This document shows positions 1 through 7,685 of a stretch of DNA of 56,454 bases, in pieces. The DNA comes from Lachnospiraceae bacterium. Lineage in GTDB: Bacteria; Bacillota; Clostridia; Lachnospirales; Lachnospiraceae. The notes beneath the pieces were generated by a model. It did not search any database and was not told the DNA's origin. It saw only the letters and a list, made by a program, of their open reading frames with translations. How positions within the stretch are numbered: position 1 is the stretch's first letter; each line of letters begins with the position of its first letter. A program made the translations under genes and the position numbers. The DNA lies in NCBI GenBank assembly GCA_014804645.1, contig JAAUZI010000074.1, forward strand, positions 1 to 56,454, in the 5' to 3' direction.

Positions 1-266
1 TTACACATAGACTGCATCCTCCCCTCGGTCTCTACCTGCATTACCATTCCATACTCTTTTTCCAGTATATCCTTTTTCTTTTCCACTTTCATCTCGGACA
101 GTAGCACTTCCAGCATGGCAATCAGCGTATTTCGGGAAGTCTCCTCCCCGGGATCGCTGCGTATATTGACGATGATTCCCTGAACAAGCTCCACTCTGTG
201 GGAGTTATCCCTGTCCCCATACACGGTCTTCCGCTCCAGATTAATCTCCTGCTCGTCTTCAATTTT
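1..266 (-). pseudogene. C-terminal fragment of an Rpn-type (PD-(D/E)XK) nuclease/transposase-like protein
   Basis: On the minus strand one frame is open from 266 to the window edge and reads as the late-middle part of the Rpn/'PD-(D/E)XK nuclease family transposase' proteins that are abundant in Lachnospiraceae. Recognisable pieces are GDRDNSHRVELVQGIIVN, LIAMLEVLLSEM, ILEKEYG and a terminal MQSMC, which in the family leads into a 'MCNLS' motif. A stop at 267-269 closes the frame upstream, there is no start codon with a ribosome binding site, and the N-terminal nuclease core is absent. I therefore read it as a truncated remnant. The gene continues beyond base 1, so its 3' end cannot be judged. 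The family assignment is from memory of the motif pattern. Confidence 0.5.
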
Positions 267-438
267 TTATTTTGAGTTTCAAGCATAGATTTTCTGATTT
301 TTTGAGAAGAGAATTGCTCCGTCAAAATGGAAATGAATATATGCTTTGTAAGTATGGTAGCATGAATGGGACGAAATTGCAATCAAATTAAGTATTTTTT
401 CAAGAATTTTTTCAGTTCATTCCTTATGGGCGACAAAA

Positions 439-468
439 TACACGGCGTGGATTTCTCCCCGCCGTGTA
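439..468 (-). terminator. Rho-independent terminator of groESL
   Basis: A 9-bp perfect stem (TACACGGCG, 439-447, pairing with 460-468) encloses a 12-base loop. On the minus strand it lies 36 bases beyond the groL stop and is followed by TTTTGTCG. On the plus strand it is followed by a run of seven T (474-480), so it could also stop transcription entering from the left. Confidence 0.7.
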
Positions 469-503
469 CACTGTTTTTTTCTATCCTTTATTGAATGGAC
501 GCC

Positions 504-2159
<1,656 letters not shown>

Positions 2160-2444
2160 TTACTGAATAATCGCCAGAATGTCATTCTGCTTTACGATGA
2201 TATACTCATCCTCGTCCAGTTTCACTTCTGTGCCTGCATACTTGGAGAAAATAACCTGGTCTCCCACCTTGACTTCCATCTTTACTTCCTTGCCATCCAC
2301 CACACCGCCGGGGCCAACTGCAATCACCTCTGCCTGCTGGGGTTTCTCCTTGTTCTGTCCGGGCAGCACGATGCCGGACTTGGTGGTTTCCTCTGCCACC
2401 AGCTGTTTCAATACGACTCTGTCGCCTAAGGGTACTAACTTCAT
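2160..2444 (-). CDS. groS: Co-chaperonin GroES (Hsp10)
   Basis: 94-residue cap protein of the GroEL chamber. It shows the family N-terminus (LVPLGDRVVLK), the mobile-loop region around residues 18-35 and the conserved VIAVGPGG segment. The closing DEDEYIIVKQNDILAII is typical. GGAGG lies eight bases upstream of the ATG. It is the first gene of the groES-groEL operon and is preceded by a perfect CIRCE element, so heat-shock control by HrcA is very likely; hrcA itself is not in the window. Confidence 0.98.
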   Translation of the reverse strand: MKLVPLGDRVVLKQLVAEETTKSGIVLPGQNKEKPQQAEVIAVGPGGVVDGKEVKMEVKVGDQVIFSKYAGTEVKLDEDEYIIVKQNDILAIIQ

Positions 2445-2477
2445 ATTGTCTGCCTCCTTAACTGATTCTTTCTTCTG

Positions 2478-2504
2478 TTAGCACTCTTTTATGTTGAGTG
2501 CTAA
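2478..2504. promoter_or_regulatory. CIRCE operator (HrcA binding site)
   Basis: A perfect inverted repeat TTAGCACTC-N9-GAGTGCTAA, identical to the CIRCE consensus. It lies between the groESL -10 box and the groS start, where bound HrcA would block transcription at normal temperature. Confidence 0.97.
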
Positions 2505-2516
2505 TCTCTGGAACAT

Positions 2517-2545
2517 ATATTAGTTTTATATGCGGCGCTTTGCAA
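2517..2545 (-). promoter_or_regulatory. SigA-type promoter of groESL
   Basis: On the minus strand TTGCAA (2540-2545), a 17-base spacer and TAATAT (2517-2522). The start point would fall about 7 bases downstream, directly before CIRCE. The remaining sequence to 2669 is T-rich with no gene visible. Confidence 0.75.
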
Positions 2546-2669
2546 CCGCATGCAGTGGCATTTACAATGTGTATATATCGAAATATCTCTTATTTTCTCG
2601 TTTTTTCTCTCGTTTACTCATTTTTTGCTCTTTGCGATGATTTTATACTTATTTTAGAATTATAAAATC

Positions 2670-3440
2670 CTACTTTTCCAGGCGCCGCAGCAGAGAGTAA
2701 ACAGCGACAGCTGCCACGATCATAAACAGATAGCCGTTTCCCAGACATTTGAAATAATCACCCATAAGCTTATATTCCTGTAGCAGTCCCCAAGTCTGCT
2801 GCCACTTTTGGGCAAATGACAAACTTCTGTATTTGATAAAACCGCTGATATTGTTATTGAGGAACCAGATAAAGCCGCCATATGTGGCAAAGGGAAGCAC
2901 AAGCGCACTCAGCCCCACACTGGCTGGCATCCCGTCCGTCCCCATGTTCCAGGAAAACAGCTTATACCCGCCAAAGCTCAGAAGAATCATGATAATGCCC
3001 CCAAATATGGTAATATAGCCCTGTCCCATAATATAGGACCAGATCACTGCGCCTGCCAGACAGCCTATGACTGCCCCCAGCATACCAAGCCCCACATGGG
3101 ACTTTTGGGCGGCTGCAATATCCTGTGTCTCCTTGTGCAGTTCCTGCTCATCCACCATCTCCGCCTGCTGCTGGGCCAGCTTTTCTGCCATGCTTTTAGG
3201 GCGATTGGCCTCCTGCTCCAGATATTTTGCATAGGCTTTTTCCTTTTTCAGGTTGACCATAAAGACAGCTGCTCCCGCCGCCAGCAAAACCAAACCCAAC
3301 AGCGCCAGAGGTGTGAAACTTCCGGCGCTCATCACCAGCGCAAGCACAAAGAGTATCAGGCCGACCGCCGTCAGCGCCGCTCCTGCATTTTTCTGCTGCT
3401 TGATCTTTTTCTGATTTGCCTCGTGTATATTCTGATTCAT
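2670..3440 (-). CDS. Multi-pass membrane protein of unknown function
   Basis: 256 residues, not recognised. A lysine-rich amphipathic start is followed by a tight hairpin of two membrane segments (about residues 19-40 and 43-64). A charged cytoplasmic-looking stretch rich in Glu, Gln and Lys follows (about 65-112, likely helical). Further hydrophobic segments are at about 115-135, 140-158, 170-195 and 235-250. An AAGGAAG-type ribosome binding site precedes the ATG. It follows the DUF1905-like/C39-like gene on the same strand but is separated from it by a terminator at 3481-3505, so it is probably transcribed alone. Nothing in its neighbours assigns it a role. Confidence 0.75.
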   Translation of the reverse strand: MNQNIHEANQKKIKQQKNAGAALTAVGLILFVLALVMSAGSFTPLALLGLVLLAAGAAVFMVNLKKEKAYAKYLEQEANRPKSMAEKLAQQQAEMVDEQELHKETQDIAAAQKSHVGLGMLGAVIGCLAGAVIWSYIMGQGYITIFGGIIMILLSFGGYKLFSWNMGTDGMPASVGLSALVLPFATYGGFIWFLNNNISGFIKYRSLSFAQKWQQTWGLLQEYKLMGDYFKCLGNGYLFMIVAAVAVYSLLRRLEK

Positions 3441-3480
3441 TGGTTTCTTCCTTTCTTATTGAGTTCCACTCATTAAAAAA

Positions 3481-3505
3481 GGGGGCTGTACTCAAATCCG
3501 CCCCC
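3481..3505 (-). terminator. Terminator after the C39-like gene
   Basis: On the minus strand GGGGGC pairs with GCCCCC around a 13-base loop and is followed directly by TTTTTT. It lies just beyond the stop of the gene at 3522-4190. Confidence 0.75.
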
Positions 3506-3521
3506 CAGCACTGTCACTCCA

Positions 3522-4190
3522 TCAGCACTTTATCTCCAGATATCCCAGCAGCTTGCTCATGTCATACTCCTCCAGCACACCCAGGTTGGAATCGTAGAAC
3601 TTACCGTCATAATGCACCAGATAGTGACAGAAACGCCCCATCTTCTCCATCATGATACAGCACTTGGGCAGCACGGTGGGACGCCCCTCTGTGTACATAA
3701 TGATATCCGTATGGTCAATACCATAATAATTCAGAGCCGAGATTACCCTACCCATGGTGGCCTGCCACTCCCGGCAGTCCATGACGCTGATGACCTCCGC
3801 AATTGTCACTCCCGCCAACATGGCTACGCAGGACTGGCCGCACAGGCCGTCCTCCGGCTGGATAATCACGCTCACACTGTCTATTTTGCGGATAGGATTT
3901 TCAAAGCTGTAGGGGCTGTTCTGGTCCATCTTGATCAGACTGCCATTCACATGCAGCAGTATCTTGTGGCTCTTGCTCAGATCCACACTGACCGCGTCCT
4001 CATCCTCAATATGAATCTGATAATTGCCCTTCTCCTGAGGGAGCAGCTCACAGTCGATGATATTGTTGTCCAGCACCACGTCCGCCTGAATCACATCCCG
4101 CTGCTTGCACACCTCCCAGATGTTGAAGGGAATCTGGATCATATATCCCTTTTCCTTCTTCTCGATCTTTGTTTCAAAAAAATACCTCAT
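3522..4190 (-). CDS. DUF1905-like domain fused to a C39-like (papain-fold) cysteine peptidase domain
   Basis: 222 residues in two parts. Residues about 1-80 resemble the small beta-barrel DUF1905 fold (FETKIEKKEKGYMIQIPF, then VIQADVVLDN and a following strand pattern). Residues about 105-215 resemble C39-like peptidases. These have the cysteine motif DGLCGQSCVAMLAG (Cys117, with a second conserved Cys121, as in the DCGxxC motif of C39), then CHYLVHYDGKFYDSN, which would supply His189 and Asp200. No signal peptide is visible, so it should be cytoplasmic. GGAGG lies nine bases before the ATG. A cre-like palindrome is 38 bases upstream of the start. The substrate is unknown. Alternatively the second domain is a catalytically inactive binding fold; the intact Cys-His-Asp set argues against that. 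Confidence 0.65.
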   Translation of the reverse strand: MRYFFETKIEKKEKGYMIQIPFNIWEVCKQRDVIQADVVLDNNIIDCELLPQEKGNYQIHIEDEDAVSVDLSKSHKILLHVNGSLIKMDQNSPYSFENPIRKIDSVSVIIQPEDGLCGQSCVAMLAGVTIAEVISVMDCREWQATMGRVISALNYYGIDHTDIIMYTEGRPTVLPKCCIMMEKMGRFCHYLVHYDGKFYDSNLGVLEEYDMSKLLGYLEIKC

Positions 4191-4227
4191 ACCCTGTAAC
4201 CTCCGCCAATTGTTTATGAAAAATGAA

Positions 4228-4241
4228 TGTAACCGCTTACA
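4228..4241. promoter_or_regulatory. Candidate cre (CcpA) site
   Basis: TGTAACCGCTTACA matches the cre consensus TGWNANCGNTNWCA at every defined position. It lies 38 bases upstream of the gene starting at 4190, so carbon catabolite control of that gene is possible. Match by eye only. Confidence 0.4.
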
Positions 4242-4329
4242 TCTCCTATTTTATCAGATTTTCAGCCACATGCAATAGCTGCACCTAAAAAAATACAGCT
4301 TGTTATTTTTCTGTCAAGGGCCTGCGTGG

Positions 4330-5196
4330 TCAGACGTTTTCCTTGCGGATCTGGGAGGGAGACTTCCCATAATGCTTTTTAAAGAGCTTGCTGAAATGAT
4401 ATGCGTCGTCATAGCCCACAGCGGCAGCCACCTCCTGAATGGACATCTCCCGCTCCTCCACCAGCAGCTCCTTAGCCCGCTCCAGGCGGATATTGATCAG
4501 GTGCCGTATGGGTGTATCCCCCGTCTCGCTCTTGAATATCTTAGAGATATAAAAGGGGCTTAAATACATATTTTCCGCAATGGTATCCAGGGAAATCTTC
4601 TCACTGTAGTGATCTTCAAAGTAGCTTACGATCTGCTCCACCACATATTTTTTATTTACCGAGTCGAAGGAATAGCCTTTCCTGGCCTGTGGCAGAGGCG
4701 ACTGCTCCTTCAATATCAACAGCAACAGCTGCATCAGATACGCCTTCAGCATGTGGTATCGCCCCGGCCAGCATACAGCGCTCTCCGCCTCCATGGAGGA
4801 GCATATCCGGAAGATTCGCTGACGCAGTTCTCCACTGGTGTGCAGAATATAGTTTCCGCCGGGCAACGGCAGATCATTAGGCTCTCGACCAGGCAGCTGC
4901 ACATCACAGAAACCCACAAAAAATTCCGTGGCAGGCAGCTCCGCTTCGGGCACATACAGCGCCTGATGATGTACGCCGGGCTTAAATATCAGCAGATCCC
5001 CCTCACTAACATCATAAACCTGTCCCTCAATATGATATTTTCCCGTGCCGGACAGCACAAAAGCCAACTCTACAGTGTCATGGCAGTGATACGGCTCCTC
5101 CGCCGCCGTCCGGGTTCCCTTCCAGGTAAACAGAAAGGTGGGATTCATCTCTTCAATCTGTAAGGAACTGTCCTCACAGGCACAATATTTACTCAT
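4330..5196 (-). CDS. AraC-family transcriptional regulator with cupin sensor domain
   Basis: 288 residues. The N-terminal half (about 20-110) is a cupin-type effector domain with the pattern YHCHDTVELAFVLSGTGKYHIEG. The C-terminal 100 residues hold the two AraC helix-turn-helix motifs (ISLDTIAENMYLSPFYISK... and MSIQEVAAAVGYDDAYHFSK). They end in the family's KLFKKHYGKSPSQIRKE. Such regulators usually sense a carbohydrate and activate a nearby uptake or degradation gene, but no sugar operon adjoins it here. The mgtE gene precedes it by 26 bases on the same strand, so read-through is possible. The effector is unknown. Confidence 0.9.
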   Translation of the reverse strand: MSKYCACEDSSLQIEEMNPTFLFTWKGTRTAAEEPYHCHDTVELAFVLSGTGKYHIEGQVYDVSEGDLLIFKPGVHHQALYVPEAELPATEFFVGFCDVQLPGREPNDLPLPGGNYILHTSGELRQRIFRICSSMEAESAVCWPGRYHMLKAYLMQLLLLILKEQSPLPQARKGYSFDSVNKKYVVEQIVSYFEDHYSEKISLDTIAENMYLSPFYISKIFKSETGDTPIRHLINIRLERAKELLVEEREMSIQEVAAAVGYDDAYHFSKLFKKHYGKSPSQIRKENV

Positions 5197-5222
5197 TGGC
5201 GCATCTCCGGCTAAAAAAAATA

Positions 5223-6572
5223 CTATAGACCCAGCATAAACGTGGCAACCTGAAAATATACCAAAAGCGACAGTGCATCCACAATCGTTGTAATAAAGGG
5301 GCTTGCCATCACCGCCGGGTCAAATCCCAGTCGTTTGGCGGCCATGGGCAGCAGACATCCCACCAGCATCGCCATAATCACAGCCATCACCAGCGTCAGA
5401 CATACCACCATGGCTACCGCCAGTCCTACGCGGTCAAACAACATCAGCTTGGCAAAATTCGCCACCGCCAGAGTGCAGCCGCAGAGAATGGCCGTGCGCA
5501 GCTCCTTCCAGACGATTTTCGGCACATCCGCATACTCGATCTCCCCCAGAGAAAGTCCGCGGATGATCGTCACACTGGCCTGTCCGCCCGCATTGCCTCC
5601 GGTATCCATCAACATGGGAATAAAGGCGGTAAGCGCCACATAGACACTCAGAGCGTCCTCAAAGGAAGTGATAATACTGCCGGTAAAAGTAGCGGATACC
5701 ATCAAAAGCAGCAGCCAGGGAATCCTCTTTTTGTAGGTCTCCCACACGGAGGTACGCATATAGGGCTTGTCGCTGGGAACCAGCGCCGCCATCTTCTCCA
5801 TATCCTCCGTGGCCTCTTCCTCGATGACGTCCACGATATCGTCCACCGTGATAATGCCCACCAGGCGGTTCTCATTGTCCACCACCGGCATGGCCGTAAA
5901 GCCGTATTTCTGGAACTGCCTGGCTACCTCCTCCTGATCGGCATGGGTATGCACAGACACTACATTCTCATGCATGATCTCCCCGATAGTCTCGTCCGAC
6001 TCGCTGAGCAAGAGGTAGCGCAGCGCCACCGTGCCCAGCAACTTTCTCTGGGCATCCAACACATAGCAGATATTGATGGTCTCACTGTCCAGTCCCACCC
6101 TGCGGATTCGGCCAATGGCCCCCTCCACGGTCAGATTCTCCTTCAGATCCACATACTCCACCGTCATGATGCTGCCAGCGGAATCCTCAGGATAGCGCAG
6201 CAGATGGTTGATATCCCGGCGCGTGTCCGGACTGGCGTTCTCCAACAGACGCTTGACTACATTGGCAGGCATCTCCTCCAGCAAGTCCACAGCGTCATCG
6301 GACATCAGATTGTCAATGATGCTGGCAGCCTCCCGATCCGACAGGGAAGTGATGACGGTCTGCTGCAGGTCCACATCCAGATAGGAAAAAATATCCGCCG
6401 CCAAATCCTTGGGCAGAATCCGAAAGGCCTTGACCATGCTCGGTTCCGGAAGTTCCTCCATGCACGCGGCAATATCCGCGTCATTCAGGTCCATCAGCAG
6501 CTGGCGAAGCCTGGTATACTGCTGCGTCTGCAGCAGTTCCTGTATCGTCTCAAATTCTTTTATCTGCTCCAT
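5223..6572 (-). CDS. mgtE: Magnesium transporter MgtE
   Basis: 449 residues, the usual length. Order of parts: the N-terminal superhelical MgtE domain (about 15-125), two CBS domains (about 130-255, ending in VDDIVDVIEEEATEDMEK), the plug helix, and a five-helix membrane domain (about 285-449) with the conserved TGGNAGGQASVTIIRG motif. The protein is a dimeric Mg2+ channel gated by Mg2+ bound to the N and CBS domains. AAGGAG sits seven bases from the ATG. The 135-base upstream region shows no M-box-like structure, but it does contain a short ORF that overlaps this start (6550-6654). Confidence 0.97.
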   Translation of the reverse strand: MEQIKEFETIQELLQTQQYTRLRQLLMDLNDADIAACMEELPEPSMVKAFRILPKDLAADIFSYLDVDLQQTVITSLSDREAASIIDNLMSDDAVDLLEEMPANVVKRLLENASPDTRRDINHLLRYPEDSAGSIMTVEYVDLKENLTVEGAIGRIRRVGLDSETINICYVLDAQRKLLGTVALRYLLLSESDETIGEIMHENVVSVHTHADQEEVARQFQKYGFTAMPVVDNENRLVGIITVDDIVDVIEEEATEDMEKMAALVPSDKPYMRTSVWETYKKRIPWLLLLMVSATFTGSIITSFEDALSVYVALTAFIPMLMDTGGNAGGQASVTIIRGLSLGEIEYADVPKIVWKELRTAILCGCTLAVANFAKLMLFDRVGLAVAMVVCLTLVMAVIMAMLVGCLLPMAAKRLGFDPAVMASPFITTIVDALSLLVYFQVATFMLGL

Positions 6573-6654
6573 AGCATTTCTCCTTATGATGATTTTTTAT
6601 GTGGTTACAACTTCGCCCAGGAGCGGGATCACTGCTGCTTTTACTGCTCTTCAT
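6550..6654 (-). CDS. Possible 34-codon leader ORF overlapping the mgtE start
   Basis: On the minus strand an ATG at 6654 follows AAGGTGGTG and opens a 34-codon frame rich in Ser, Pro, His and Lys (MKSSKSSSDPAPG...). It ends at a TGA inside mgtE, overlapping the mgtE start by 23 bases in another frame. Overlapping upstream ORFs can couple translation of a downstream gene to ribosome behaviour, and leader peptides regulate some enterobacterial Mg2+ transporters (MgtL, MgtP). Whether this ORF is translated cannot be told from sequence alone. Confidence 0.25.
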   Translation of the reverse strand: MKSSKSSSDPAPGRSCNHIKNHHKEKCYGADKRI

Positions 6655-6707
6655 AAAAAACCACCACCTTTCCGAGAAATACTTTTTTAAATTACTCAAT
6701 AAATATT

Positions 6708-7364
6708 TTACGATTTTGTGCCCTTTTTGTCAACAAAAGTTATTTCCCCTTTATGCTCCCATCCGATTCTGCCGCAGGTGGCCTCCACCAGCTCCCGGCG
6801 CAGCCCCTGGGCCTGGTCGGTGGGAATCTGTATGGTCAGCTGCACGTCCTGCCCGTAGAGGCTCTCAAGTGGCTCCAACTCCCGTTGCCCCAGTATGTAG
6901 AGAACCCTGCCCACATCGTTGTAATCCGTCTGCAGACAAATCTCAACGCCCTGTCGCATAACACCCGTTATTGAGTTGTCCAGACCCGCCTTCACCGCCT
7001 GGGTGTAGGCTCTGACCAGACCGCCGGTGCCCAGCAGCGTGCCGCCAAAATACCGAGTCACCACCACCGCCACATTGCGCAGCCCCTCCGCCAGCAGCAT
7101 CTCCAGCATGGGCCTGCCCGCCGTGCCGCTGGGCTCCCCGTCGTCGCTGCACCGGGTCAGTTCTCCCCTGCTGCCAATGACAAACGCGCTGCAGTTGTGT
7201 CTGGCGTCCCAGTACTTTTTCTTGATCTCCTCGATAAAGGCCGCCGCCTCCTGCTCGGTCTCCACCCTGCGCACCGTGGCGATAAACCGGGATTTTTTCT
7301 CCACGATCTCTCCCTGTCCGCCCTCAAGAACTACCCGATAATCCTCACTCTGTCTCGCTGCCAT
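6708..7364 (-). CDS. YigZ/IMPACT-family protein (UPF0029)
   Basis: 218 residues from the ATG at 7364, chosen because AAAGGAA lies about ten bases upstream. The longer frame to 7433 lacks a ribosome binding site and has a non-family N-terminus. The N-terminal domain carries the IMPACT signature: KKSRFIATV near the start, ARHNCSAFVIG, and the strongly conserved VVVTRYFGGTLLGTGGLVRA. The C-terminal domain is the ferredoxin-like DUF1949 part. Members are proposed to act in translation or its regulation; the biochemical role is not settled. It stands alone between mgtE and the divergent penicillin-binding protein gene. Confidence 0.92.
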   Translation of the reverse strand: MAARQSEDYRVVLEGGQGEIVEKKSRFIATVRRVETEQEAAAFIEEIKKKYWDARHNCSAFVIGSRGELTRCSDDGEPSGTAGRPMLEMLLAEGLRNVAVVVTRYFGGTLLGTGGLVRAYTQAVKAGLDNSITGVMRQGVEICLQTDYNDVGRVLYILGQRELEPLESLYGQDVQLTIQIPTDQAQGLRRELVEATCGRIGWEHKGEITFVDKKGTKS

Positions 7365-7520
7365 CCGCCCGCATTCCTTTCTATTATAGAGCTTGCGCCC
7401 TCCTTGAACAGTATATCCCAAAACCCCCGTCAAGCCAACACTTTCTGATTAAAATAAGAAAATTTTGTGAACAATTCTTAATATCCGCAGGAACCTCTTT
7501 ATTTACCGGCCAAAATTTGG

Positions 7521-7526
7521 TATAAT
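7521..7526 (+). promoter_or_regulatory. Extended -10 promoter for the penicillin-binding protein gene
   Basis: TGGTATAAT (TATAAT at 7521-7526 with the extended TG). Only a weak TTTATT occupies the -35 position 17 bases upstream. Transcription would begin near 7533, immediately before the structured leader. Confidence 0.6.
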
Positions 7527-7535
7527 GTCCGCAAA

Positions 7536-7623
7536 GGGCAGAGTCAAGGTACCGGACAATCGGCTGCCGAGCTGGCTCGAGCTGCCGATTATCCGGTACT
7601 TTGAGGAGCGAAACGATCTGCCC
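7536..7623 (+). other. Large structured leader upstream of the penicillin-binding protein gene
   Basis: GGGCAGA (7536-7542) pairs perfectly with 7617-7623. Inside it, 7545-7564 pairs with 7584-7603 over 20 bp with a single C/A mismatch and one G-T pair. The loop itself contains CGAG-CTGG-CTCG (7568-7579), which can fold again. The whole 88 bases can form one rod-like hairpin starting a few bases after the predicted transcription start. There is no U-tract, so it is not a terminator. It may be an mRNA-stability or regulatory element, or a palindromic repeat. The rest of the gap between 7365 and 7685 shows only the promoter. Confidence 0.6.
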
Positions 7624-7685
7624 GTAGCTTGCAGAAAATAACCTGCAAAAAACATCCAACGGAACATATGAAAGGAAGTCTTTTT

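Noticed and set aside
6573..6707. M-box riboswitch upstream of mgtE
   Set aside because: The 135-base leader is too short and shows none of the long-range helices of the M-box.
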